Under the pieces are notes generated by a model. That model worked only from the letters and a program-made list of their open reading frames with translations. It was not told the DNA's origin and ran no database searches. A stretch of DNA of 64,000 bases. Source: Membranipora membranacea (lineage: Eukaryota > Bryozoa > Gymnolaemata > Cheilostomatida > Membraniporidae). Shown here one piece after another: positions 12,595-24,068 of this stretch. The translations under genes and the position numbers were made by a program. The first letter of the stretch is position 1, and each line of letters starts with the position of its first letter. The stretch covers positions 25,047,681 through 25,111,680 of the forward strand of contig OU612071.1 in NCBI GenBank assembly GCA_914767715.1. Reading direction: 5' to 3'.

Positions 12595-13150
12595 CGGGTA
12601 ACTGTAAATTGCTGAACAGACTGAACAGCTGAACAGAATTTCTCAGACTACTATTTGTTTGATTCTTTACATGATTGGCTAATTTTGCATAAGCATGGAC
12701 AATTCTTTATATTCGTCTCATTAAATTATTTATTTCAAGTTTGCATTCACCTTGGTTTCTTTCAATTTTATGCACAGAAAATCTTTTGGCATTACACGAC
12801 TAGTGAATGGATGGAAAATAGCCCCCCCCCCCCCCCCCCCTAAACAAAGCTTGTTAAGACTGGCTAGGTTGAGGTTGAGGTTGAGCTGGATAATGTTTCT
12901 GGTATCCAATTTCCAGAGCACTATCAGATTTTGTCATAATTGGCACATTGATTGCTTCATTTGCTTGCCCTAAATTGGTTATATTAGGTGCCAACAGGAA
13001 CTTAGTGACTCATCAAATCATTTGGTTAGGAGGAATGTGTCTGACAAGTGATTGCCAGCCAGAGAAATGATAACAAATAATAATTTTAGTCTGAGAAATT
13101 CTGTTCAGCTGTTCAGTCCGTTCAGCCTGTTCAGCAATTTACAGTTACCG
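12595..13150. mobile_element. MITE-like element with ~55-60 bp terminal inverted repeats
   Basis: The left end (about 12595-12650, ggtaactgtaaattgctgaa then ctgaacagctgaacagaatt) is reverse-complemented at about 13086-13150, where the arm carries one extra short gctgaacg-type unit. The interior of about 440 bases holds a poly-C run (about 12823-12840) and no transposase. The size and structure suit a non-autonomous DNA transposon. No clear target-site duplication was identified. Confidence 0.75.
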
Positions 13151-15017
13151 AAACAGACCTATAGTTCAATGACACAATAGAACTCGTTTGTACGGAATGT
13201 CTGATGGTCACTGTAAATTCTAAATATATGAATGCAGGCGATAATATTAAGCTGATAGCTTTGAAAGATTATCTGCTACAAGACTGTCCAGGCAATTATT
13301 TATCGCTCTAAATCTTAACTGATGTAATGGCCCTACAAGCCCCTAATCTGGCAACCCAGCCGCCTGTCTAAGCTACCGGTCTCATATATAACAGAATAAA
13401 TATCAGTGTGGGAATTCCTTTGGCAGGAATTTGTTGAAATGATTGGAACAAGGAGTAAAAGTACTCCTTGATTGGAACTCCAGACTATAGCTGCATTGTG
13501 GAAATCCTGTCGTAATGGTCGAAACTTCTAGGAAATGTATTTGGTAGACCACACGGAACTGATGCATCGATGTTGTTTTGCCCGATACTAGCAATATCAC
13601 TCAATTACATACAATTGATTTGAAATTAAATGCTAAAAAAATTAAACCTTTTTAGTTGAAAATTGTATTAATCTGGAGTAGGTTGGTGAAATCAGTCTTG
13701 ATATTCATTGATAAACCTTTAGGTTGAAAGAACTTTCAACATACCAAACTTTTCAATGCATGCATTCAATGGCTACAATGTACAGTTCAATCTGCCTGAT
13801 CACTTTCAATGGGATTAGCTTATTGAATTGAACAAGATTCTCAGTGTCTATTTGCCAGTTGTTTACCTTTTACTTGACATCAACATCTTAGCCAAGCAGC
13901 TGAGTTCAGAATGTTAATTTTGTTGACATTGGCATTCATAGGCAACCTGCACAGAACTTAAAGGGTACCAGTAGATTTAAAAATGGTTAACCCTTTGGGT
14001 AAACACACAGATTATCGTAATGAGCTAGCAGCAGATTATCAAGAGCTGAGCCAGATACAACCACTGTATGTTGTATCGGGCTCAGCTCTTGTAGTTGACC
14101 AAGTAGCAGAGGAAAATCAATGAAACACCGGATAATAAGGGCACAAGAGATTTTTTTGCAAAGCAATCTCATTTTTGGCATAGTTACTCTGTACTATGAT
14201 GAGCTTGGAAGCAGAGTTTGGTGAAATAATTTGATGAAAATATACAAATGGAATTTGGTCAACCATCTAGTATTTTTCATAAAAGGTTAAAACTTCCCGC
14301 CCCCTCACTCTTCTGTCAAAGAATGATCATGATTGTACTTTCACCAAAACAACCATCATTGTAAACATGTACATTCGCAAAATTAAAAACTCACCGCATT
14401 CATTATCAGCGGCAAAAGACAGGAATTTATGTCAGCTTACGATGACATCCTGTCTCTCTAATTCCACAAGTGTGTCATGATGACTTGTTACAAGTGCAAT
14501 GGAATGTGTGTGTAGGATTAACTACCAGCGACAATTAATTCGATAATTAAAAGTTTTGACAAGGAATATTGAGGTAATTAAGTCATTATGCCTGTTAAAG
14601 GCTAACCTCCCTGCTTGTGGCACACAAGCTGACAGCTTAAAATGTATTACTGTAAACGTTGTTGTCTTGTCACTAGCCTAACATTTAAATACTATCTGTA
14701 CTAGTGCCAACACCTGCTAGGGAACTACCATCCAAGAGTGAGAGAGAAAAATGCCACAATTGCTTCCTGTACACCATATAACTGAGATGGCTGGGAATGA
14801 TAAAGTTTAACATCAAGAGCTCCTTTGTAGACAGGTAATGAATGTATACCAGGTTTACAATAGATTTACCTTTGCCTCATTTTACCCACATACCATAGCA
14901 TTCAGAGCTAAATCCTTGATCAGAGCCATTCAATCTCAAAAATCCCAAGGAGCGTAGATTAAGACTATGCCAATAATCAGTATTAATACTGCATGCTTTG
15001 ACACCAAGTATGTTTTC
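13151..15017. other. Intergenic stretch, no supported gene
   Basis: Apart from the palindrome at 13449-13470 and the hairpin at 14040-14091, only short chance frames are seen. Confidence 0.45.
14040..14091. ncRNA. miRNA-like perfect hairpin of unknown status
   Basis: caagagctgagccagatacaac (14040-14061) pairs with 14070-14091 over 22 positions with a single A/G mismatch around an 8-base loop. This is about the size of a miRNA duplex, but the loop is shorter than usual for animal pre-miRNA and no lower stem extends it. It may instead be a small foldback transposon. Listed as ncRNA only because of the shape. Confidence 0.25.
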
Positions 15018-15405
15018 TAGCCAGGGGCGTATATTCTAAAAAATTTCACTCACTGACTTTTTAGAGATGAGCATAATGATCGGGCACAGCCCGATCCACA
15101 CGCCGTAGGCGTGGCGGGGAGGGTGTGGGAGGGGCGCTTAAGCGCCCTCCCACCACGGAAATTTTTGCATATCGGTAGCAAAATAGTGCAAGCAGAGAGG
15201 TATTTCAATAGCTCACTGAGCTGTTGGGTACTTTCAGAAAACAACTCAATAGCAGTAGAAGATTACGGTAAAAATGCTCCAGTTATAAAGCACCCATTTG
15301 AAAAAAAACTGACCCCGAAGGGATTCGAACCCACAACAATCTTATTAACAGTGATTATTAGGCAGACGCTCTACACACTGAGCTAATATGAGTGCTAATA
15401 TACAC
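15018..15405 (-). mobile_element. tRNA-headed SINE with a GC-rich triple-hairpin tail
   Basis: On the minus strand the head (about 15400 to 15310) has an A-box-like ttagctcagtgtgtagagcg and, after an enlarged middle, a B box inside gtgggttcgaatcccttcgg, then a T run. The 5' acceptor-stem half does not pair with the 3' half, so this is a tRNA-derived head and not a functional tRNA. The body runs to a GC-rich segment (about 15078-15160) made of three adjacent perfect hairpins: gatcgggc/gcccgatc, ccacgcc/ggcgtgg-type, and ggagggcgc/gcgccctcc-type. This patch is strikingly GC-rich against the AT-rich surroundings. Confidence 0.6.
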
Positions 15406-16000
15406 CACTGTTTCTAGCATCAGTCAGCATATTTTCGGTAGTTCTGTGGAGAATATGGCCTCATTCGCATATCACTTTTCTCCACTTAGGCATGTAGGGC
15501 GATTAATACAAAGTAGATCCTCGCTCAACTGGTGAGCGATGTTGTACTTTTTTATTAGTAGCAAAGTTTTGTGATCATTCTGCTAGCATAATTTAGCTGA
15601 TGTATTCTATTTGTGCAGTTGCTGCCTACATTCTCAGATTGCACAAGATATAGCTTAGGGTAGGCCTACAGTACAACACAGAAGAGTTGAACATAGGTAT
15701 TTTGTGGGCTCATCATACTCAATACTAAGAGTTGTGCTTACAAAAATTGTGAGGAGGACAATTCGAATGGAATGCTTTCATTGTAGCAGCTAACTTCCCT
15801 GGTCATCTAAATACAAACTCATTGAATACAATGTCAATCCAATTATATAATATTGACTATAACTGGGCTAGAACTGTAAAGGATTATACTATAACAATAC
15901 AATAGCAATAATGAATGTAGTTTATTTGGCAGGCAGGGTTAATTATACAATAATGTCGCTGGTTGGGTAATGATATATGGGGCATGAAACTCAGTGTATG

Positions 16001-17671
16001 TCCTGAAAATCTGAGGTCTTTAGCTCAATAATTGCTTATTATGCCAGCTACAAAAGAAGCTTTCTCTAAAGCATCACAAATCAGTAAAATAATGTGTAGG
16101 CACATTTTCTTTTTAGCAGCAGCATGGCTTCGAATGGTCTGACATCACAAATTTTTATATCATTGGATTGCTCATCTTCTGAGGAACACAGTGGTTACTT
16201 TCTTTAGTAAACAAGGAAAATATCTATTAACATATCGAAAGCTTTATGGAAAACAGTTAAAAAATGATATAAATTGCTGCCCTGCTGCCGGCTTATGTAT
16301 GCAATTATTCCACTTTCATGGGGGCAAAGAAATTCACAGTTTGTGAGTGTGTCCTGAAAATCTGAGGTCTGTAGCTCAATAATCGCTTATGCCAGCTACA
16401 AAAGAAGCTTTCTCTAAAGCATCACAAATCAGTAAAATAATGTGTAGGCACATTTTCTTTTGAGCAGCAGCATGGCTTCGAATGGTCCGACACCACAAAT
16501 TTTTATATCATTGGATTGCTCATCTTCTGAGGAACACAGTGGTTATTTTCTTTAGTAAACAAGGAAAATATCTACCAACATATCGAAAGCTTTATGGTAA
16601 ACAGTTAAAAAATTATATTAATTGCTGCCCTGCTGCCGGCTTATGTATAAAATTATTCCACTTTCATGGGGGGCAAAGAAATACACAGTTTGTGAGTGTG
16701 TCCTGAAAATCTGAGGTCTGTAGCTCAATATTTTCTTATGCCAGCTACAAAAGAAGCTTTTTCTAAAGCATCACAAATCAGTAAAACAATGTGTAGCCAA
16801 ATTATCTTTTGAGCAGCAGCATAACCTCTAAAGGTCTGACAGCACAAATTTTTATATCATTGGATTCCTCATCTCCCGAGGAACATAGTGTTAATTTTTT
16901 TAGTAAAAAAGGAAAACATCTTCCAACATTTCGAGAGCTTTAGTGAAAACAGTTTGAAAATGATAAAATTGCTGCCCTGCTGCCGGCATATGTATGCAAC
17001 TACTCCATTTTCATGGCGGGCATTTTTTGAGTATGATCTGAAAATCTGAGGTCTGTAGCTCGACAGCTTATTTTGTTTGCAACAAAAAAGGCTTCCTCTT
17101 TACAATCATTATGATTTATAGCCATATTGAGAGTATAAAAAATTTGGCACCAATTCCAACCCAGAGCTCTGCGTTGACGAAATAGAGAATTATCCACTGA
17201 GCTACACAGACATGTTGTATCATAATAAGAGTGTCTGCCTTAAATTTAGTGGAGCATGAATTCTGTATGACAATAATTACATTACATTACTGATGATGAA
17301 TACACACACAATCAGCATATTTGTGCACAGCTAAATCATCGCAAATCAATAAAATAATGTAGAAGCACATTTTCTTTTGAGCAGCAGCATGGCTTCAAAT
17401 GGTCTGACACCACAAATTTTTATATCATTGGATTGCTCATCTTCTGAGGAACATAGTGGTTATTTTCGTTAGTAAACAAGGAAAATATCCACCAACATAT
17501 CGAAAGCTTTACGGAAAACGGTTAAAAAATGATATAAATTGCTGCCCTGCTGCCGGCTTATGTATGCAATTATTCCACTTTCATGGGGGGCAAAGAAATA
17601 CAGAGTTTGTGAGTGTGTCCTGAAAATTTGAGGTCTGTAGCTTGATAACTTTTTATGCCAGCCACAAAAGA
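16001..17671. repeat. Tandem array of a ~350-bp unit, about four copies plus a partial one
   Basis: Units begin at the motif tcctgaaaatctgaggtctg at 16001, 16352, 16701 and about 17034, with a partial unit from about 17618 to 17671. Spacings are about 351, 349 and 333. Landmarks such as agcagcagcatggcttcgaa, cgaaagcttta and tgctgccctgctgccggc recur in each unit. Copies 1 and 2 are very similar; copy 3 is more diverged. Copy 4 is interrupted by an unrelated segment (about 17060-17330). No unit contains a conserved long reading frame, so this is a satellite-like array rather than repeated exons. Confidence 0.85.
17060..17330 (-). mobile_element. tRNA-like SINE insert inside the tandem array
   Basis: On the minus strand, tgtgtagctcagtggataat resembles a tRNA D-arm/A box, and ctgggttggaattggtgcca a degenerate B box and acceptor end about 50 bases later. 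The segment replaces the expected sequence of the fourth 350-bp unit, which resumes near 17330. It therefore inserted after the array formed. The degenerate B box argues against an active tRNA gene. Confidence 0.5.
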
Positions 17672-18868
17672 AGTTTTTCGCTTTATAATTTATATGAATT
17701 TTGGCCTTTTCGAGATGTGGAGATAACTCGGGTTCACAAAATTACCTTATATGCCTTTGAGCATTGAAAACTTGTGTGTGCAATATAGGGCAGTATTACT
17801 AAGTCATAGTAATAACATATTGAAATCTATACAAATAGCCGTTGCCAGTTATGATCTACAACCAGTTGGACTGCTGCCCTTGTACTGGTACAGTGTGGTT
17901 ATTGAAGTACTGGTAGAGCTAGCGATCATTTAATAATCGTCTGCTTCTGAATGGATAATTGTTCGTTGCCGAGTTTATCGATTATTGATCATCATAAAAC
18001 AGTATGAAGTACTTTATTTCATTCTTTTCAGGAAAGCTGTAGACATTGTGCCCGATTAGATTTTCAAGTAAAATATTTCACCTTGGGACAAATGAAATAT
18101 CCATTTTTATCAAACAAAGTTTGGTTATATAATTATAGACTTAATTTATGACATTCACACTTTCTAACACATTGCACAGTTGCTCCATTCAGTTTTTTGG
18201 AAAACTTGACATATGGATTTTTCGTACAGATTTTCTAACTTATTGTGATGCACCCTATTCGGTGCCTTAGCCTAATTTATTTGTCAATTGGCAGCAGACC
18301 TAAGCATGAACAAATAAAAATACATGATAATCACACAAACAGTTAGACACACACTCACATGTGTGCAAATAATTGCCAATAGTTCATGGTCAAGTCTTTT
18401 TTCTCAGACCAGATTGTTGACTAAATCCGAATTTGAACCAAAATAGACAAAAAAAAGAACAAATTCATGAAAGAGTGGGCAGATGAATATGCAGTCTTTA
18501 ATGTTATGTTATGTTTAATGTTATCAAGCATTCATTAGTCTTAACACGTGAACTGCTGACAACATGCTCTCTGAACATCACATCACTTCTCATAAGTGCG
18601 TCGTTTTTGTTCAGAAGCACTTATTATGACATCATAGCCACAAAACTAGGAATTTTGAAAATACATTTCACACGGGTTCATCTTTTTGTCCTTACTGCCT
18701 GATATTATTGATCATTATTGATATCCAGGCTATTACCTTATTTGAATTAATTTTAAAAATTCAATGAAATTGTTTAAAATCATTGAGAGAACATTTTATA
18801 AGTACTTAGGTTGATGACCCACAGATTTTTTATTGCTGATCGTATATGAATGTTCTTTCATGGCCAGT
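17672..18868. other. Intergenic stretch, nothing recognised
   Basis: AT-rich DNA without supported coding exons or clear repeats. It would be the 3' flank of the minus-strand candidate gene that follows. Confidence 0.4.
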
Positions 18869-20414
18869 TCACCAATTATTGATCTTTACACAATCTAGTT
18901 TATTGCTTTCATCTAATTTGGCTAAGTGGTCGATATTATGCATAATAGATTTGAATGAATTTAATATCTCACATTGAGCCCAAGTATATGATTGAAGAAT
19001 ACGAAGAATTTCTATGACTGGCATCATTGTATGGTATAAATGTCGGTCATTGACACTTTCCTCAACGTCTGACTCAGTCTGAGCATATGATCCAGCAATA
19101 AGGGGTGACAAATCTAATGGTCATCGCCTGTCGGCGAGTCAATCTAGGCCAGCCACACATTCTGAAATGTTTGCTTATCACTAACAATAAATCTATTTTA
19201 GACACAATAATTGTGACCGAGTAACTAACTAAAGAACAGCATAATTATAGGTGTGGCGGACATCGGCCTTGAACTTAAAATATTGTGGGTTGACAAACAA
19301 TGTCCAGCAAATATATGATGTCTCAGCATTGCATTAACAACAAAACCTGCCCGGATCAGTAATTCAGCTAGTGAAGTGTCACTCTGACCACCATTTTGGG
19401 AAATATCTAATCTTAAATCTTCCTCGATCATCTCTTTGTTGGATACCTATAACATTGGACGAAGGTGAAAATATTTCATTGATAACAATATACTTCTGCA
19501 CAATATGTGGGCTCCAGCCTAGGGCTTAATAGATAATTGTTAAATACATGATAATATTATATTGCCTGAAATTCAGTGAGCATGATCAAGTAATCAAGTA
19601 ACAAAGATTAATAAATATGCCGGTAATCTACGTCAGATATTTGTGATTTTGAAACGCTGCTGACTGCTGTTTGGATTGTTTGGGTTGGGAAAATATGTGT
19701 TTACTCTCCGCAAAGAATTTTTTTTTTAAAACTGTGCAAACAATTAATATTAAGTGACCAAAATACAAACAACTTAAAATAGTAATTTTTTACTTTAAAA
19801 GCAAGATCTGATTTTAAGTTGTTGCCTTTACTTCATGATTTATACTGCTAGGTTTTTGACTGTCAGAACGCACTGGGATATGATACCTAACAATATGCAC
19901 AATACGTAACACTGCTATTGGAGTGGGGGGGGGGAGTGAAGACAATGACCTAAGACTGTATGACCACAATACTGATCATCACGTACATTAACTAAGCTTA
20001 TTTATAACGTTTTTGTCGCACAAAAACGGCATCCATAAAAAAATATGTTGCAGTCGATAACACTGTGCAGAGTGACAATAGAATAATTGTTCTTACTGGT
20101 AACAATTCCTGTACAAAAAAATCCAACGATGACTATGACCTATGATTTTGGGGACCGATGTTATCCCAAAGCTACAGCAAAAATTAATATTATCTCAAAA
20201 ATACGAAAACGCTTGCTGATATTTAGTTTTGTTGACAAATCAATGTCACAAAAAAACTGAAACTGCTAATATTTGGAGTTTAACTTACTTGACAGAACAG
20301 TAGAAAATCTTCTCTATCCGTGTCAGATCTGAGATGGTAGAACATTACGCTAGGAGCTGATAAGAAGCTTCTTCTCCCTAGAGCAGCACCACTTTGTGAG
20401 TGACCAGATGCCAG
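18869..20414 (-). CDS. Unrecognised gene, three phase-compatible exons (5' end not found)
   Basis: Minus-strand exons 20289-20414, 19347-19446 and 18869-19113 join in phase (0, then 1) into an open frame of about 156 codons ending in a stop. The first exon contains ALGRRSFLSAPSVMFYHLR and DTDREDFLLFC and has a consensus GTAAGT donor. The second contains KEMIEEDLRLDIS and has a weaker GTTTTG donor. The third contains VEESVNDRHLYHTMMPVIEIL and RILQSYTWAQCEILNSF. Composition is hydrophilic and helical, with no signal peptide or membrane helix, which suggests a soluble intracellular protein. I recognise no family. A start could be the ATG inside the first exon or lie further upstream; no linked upstream exon was found. 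Phase agreement and residue composition favour a real gene. Confidence 0.5.
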
Positions 20415-22061
20415 CTGATTTCTTACTTCGATAGTTTAATTCATCGATTGTAGAATGCAATTTATAAATCAGATCGACGCTGTTCCGAACATCGAGGACA
20501 ATAAATAGGCATGTAGGTCTACTATTATGAAATGTTTCACTGCACCCATCATTATGTGCAAAGCAATGAGTTGCCTAAATTCTCCCATAGATTTAACTAC
20601 ATGTCAATTCATACCATTTGCATTTATAATAGTTGCTCATTGGTCATGACAAAAGCGAGATTAATCGCTATTCCGAACTTTTTCGCCGAATCTCAATGGC
20701 ATCCAGTAAATCTAAGCTCTCCTGCCATATATAAAGTGCGGAACTTGGAAACCCTGAATCTAATCAACTCCATTTTCCCAACACCATTGCACACTGTGAA
20801 CGATTGATCATCGCTCTTAAATACTGATCTAAATATTAGATTATTGTACTCTCAGAAAACCATGGTGATACTCATATGGATTTGGTGTTGTTTGTCGCTT
20901 TTTTAAATTCAGTGGGATAATAAAAATTATGTATTATCATCCTGTAATGAAAGGTCAAATTTATCGAAAGGAATTTCAAAAGAGTTTCTCCAACCGATGC
21001 GATCTGCTCAGGTTAACTGCTCAGATATTTGCATCAATTCACAAGCGCGCTACACATTATTTCAGCGTGAGTCAGGGCGTCATTTTTGCCTACACAACCT
21101 CTTTAACCTACAAAAACCAGTGTTGTGAGTGAGTGAGAACTGGTGGAAACTGAGTTCCTACCAAAAATATAGAAGGGGAACCTTTAGAACACTGGATTCT
21201 GCAGAAAAGCAGTTTGAAGTTGTTTCTTTTAACCCGATATCAATCATACTATTACAAATCCATGTTTCTGCATAATTTGATCTAGCAATTTCCAAAAATT
21301 CTCAAAACGACTTTTAACCCAGAGAGTAAGAGTACCCACAAAGAACAAAGTCCACTTATACGACTGAAACCAACACATATCGCACAGGATATATGCAATC
21401 TTTTGACAACAAAAATTAGAGTCGCTATTTTGATAAGTCAATGACCAATATATAGGTCACAGAACATAGATATGTACTTCATAAAGACCAGCTCAGCCCC
21501 TAAATATGCAGGACCTAATTAAATTAGAGCTCAAGTTTGCCGAACTAAGTCTATCATTCAGTCTGACCGGACTGAGTGCAAATATAATAGAGCAATCATT
21601 CAGCCATGTGAACATTTAAAAAGGTACTGATATATTTTGCTTCAGGGGTCGTTTGACTATTCATTATCTTAGATACCTGAATGTGGCACTTGCCTAACCC
21701 TTTCACCTTTGGAAAAAGTACCATCAGTGGGCCGCATGACAACCACCTGAGACACTTAATGCAGACACGGTGAATGACCTAGTTTGTGGCCCAAACAGAC
21801 ACGATCATTACCTAATATGCTTATTGTTCATTTATTGCTGAGTTTATAAGGTGAGAAGTCAAACAATTGATTGATGATCACTTTATTGATCGATCTGAAT
21901 ACATTGAAAATGTATATAATTGATCTGATTTACATAATAATAATTTGGTGTTGTCGTACAAATTATTTATAAAATTTATTGAAAATAATTATATCTATTT
22001 GCCTAATTTTACACACAGACTTTAGCTAGCAAGTGCAGTGGGGTGAGGGATCGTAGCATTA

Positions 22062-22358
22062 CTACTGCTTGCACGGCGGGGTTGTGTTGATACTCGGTGT
22101 TAAGGCAGCAGATGTTGATGCTTGGATTGTTTGTTTTGGCAGTAGGTGATGCATGTCATTTGTAGGTAATCTCGTTTCTATCAGCTCCTGATTATTTTGT
22201 GAGATGTATGGAAACCATACTGGCGCGGCATATCTGATAACAGAGATGATATTTGTCTTATATGATATAAGATTGCATGCACGGTTATATTGAAGAACCA
22301 TTTGGAGATTCCGGTTATATATCAAGCGTTCAGAGATGGTAGAGTGAATTAAGTTCAA
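22062..22358 (-). mobile_element. Degenerate LINE fragment (region after the reverse-transcriptase core)
   Basis: The minus-strand frame contains ISVIRYAAPVWFPYISQNNQ followed by ELIE. This resembles the stretch after the reverse-transcriptase core of CR1/jockey-type LINEs, where a Y-x-x-P-V-W-x-P motif precedes L/I-E and IQ. The following residues do not continue the family pattern, so the copy is truncated or frameshifted. It cannot be shown to belong to the same family as the LINE at 56.8-59.3 kb. Confidence 0.4.
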
Positions 22359-23324
22359 TATTCATTTATTTATTCATTGAGTTTTTCTAAAAGTTCATGA
22401 TTAAAGCAAATTAAAAATAACTTGTTGACCTCACATGCATTTACATAGATATAAAAAATGACTTGAGTAAAAAGATATAATTAATGAAATGTAATTGCTT
22501 TCTCATACCAAAGCTAAACTCTATGTAATCATACACCAGTTCACAACTAGCAGACCAGGTCTTCTATGGAGGAGAGCATGTTCAGCTCAGTATACGTTTA
22601 GGTGGGTTTTGAATTGATAGGGCTTCAACCTTCAATATCAATCTTATAGTGATTAGAAATGAATGCACCGTGCGATTCATAACTCCAAATGATAATACCC
22701 GCTTTGAATAGATTTAATTGTTTACAGGTAATCACTTACACCAATAGTGGTCTAGAACTAAGCGCTCCATGGTTTCAAATTTAGATCTAAATTCACACCA
22801 TCTATTGATTATATCTAGAACAACAATATTTATCATTCAACTTGTGGAGGATCTCCCCTGATCTGACCATGGTTTCAAAATTAGCTTAATTAGTAATTTA
22901 CAGGAAAGAATAGTTTTGAAACTTTGTTCAGTTCAGTTCAGAAAACACCACTTGAACAAATTGACAATGCAGTTGCAAATTCATTGTCACCAATGAATTA
23001 ATTATTTCAATGGGCTGTCAGAACTATCCACACCAAAAAATAATTTAGATACAATCACTTTGGATATTATTAGTAATCCCGAGAACATGGCTTCTCAATG
23101 TTAAGACGCTGCCAAGCTGAAAGTCAATCTATCGCCCTACTATGACAAGGTTTAACTGCCAAAGATACAGCAAACTTGTATGGACGTAAGCCATAGAAGT
23201 TTCATGTTCTCAATGGCTAGACATGATCAAACATAATTTGTGTTGGCTGCTCAACTATATTAAGGTAGAATTAAAAAAATCAACCAAAAGTTTCTCGAAG
23301 AGGACGTCCAGAAATGTATTGTTG

Positions 23325-23400
23325 ATGTTTACCTCAGTTGGTTAGAGGGCCTGACCTGGAACGTGAAAACTATGAGAACTACGGAACTGGAGCAATGAAC
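23325..23400 (+). repeat. Possible tRNA-derived repeat head
   Basis: tacctcagttggttagaggg resembles a tRNA A box/D arm, but no good B box follows at tRNA spacing. Probably an old SINE remnant. Confidence 0.2.
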
Positions 23401-24068
23401 AAGCCTATTTGTCGAGTCGTGGCCAGTTGAGGCTAGCCTTTCGAATAATCTGTGAAATGGTGAAATTTCAGATACCTGCAAAAAACATTATGTAGCACTC
23501 AAAATACATCTTACAATTGCTACTGAATATTCAGAATATTGACTGACAAAAGGTGGATGATTGTGTTTCTATTTTATAGCATTGTAGTATTATTATAATA
23601 AACAAGGAGTAACAGCTCGCTCATTGGTATAAAACTTGTAACTAAAACTATTCATTTAAAAATAGAACTGACACTAAAGTTGTCACCTCTTACACTAAGA
23701 GTGGATAAAGAAATGAAATACGTGGAATCAGTTGTATATACCTGCCAATGATGTCTACAATTTATTTTCGAAATCTGGATCACAGCTTCAAAGAGATTGA
23801 AACTGAATGTTTGGATATCGTTGACATCTTTAGCTTGATTTCCTTAATCCAGAGCAAATCCTGCGTTGGGGTTCAAAGAAGATCGCCTCTGTTAAGAATA
23901 TTTGACGTAATACTAATTCCAACACAGGCTAACAATAGAACTACTTCAGTGACAGTTGCTGTGACAAGTGTGAGCAAGTTGTTGTTGGTGGCACAGGCTC
24001 TACAGGAATTAATTGATTTTAGTCACCTCAACAACTGCAGAATGAGTTCATTCCATTGAATGACAACA

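Larger units (their letters stand above)
20415..24068. other. Intergenic stretch upstream of NPDC1
   Basis: Holds a LINE fragment (22062-22358), a tRNA-like A-box stretch near 23325-23400, and one copy of the caaggagtaacag motif near 23603. The last few hundred bases probably contain the NPDC1 promoter and 5' UTR; no TATA box was assigned. Confidence 0.4.

Noticed and set aside
15300-15405. Functional tRNA gene on the minus strand
   Set aside because: The acceptor stem halves do not pair and the region between the boxes is too long; read as a SINE head.
23748-24059. 103-codon plus-strand frame just before the NPDC1 signal-peptide exon
   Set aside because: Ends before the NPDC1 start and shows no family features; more likely 5' UTR or flanking DNA. 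An upstream ORF cannot be excluded.
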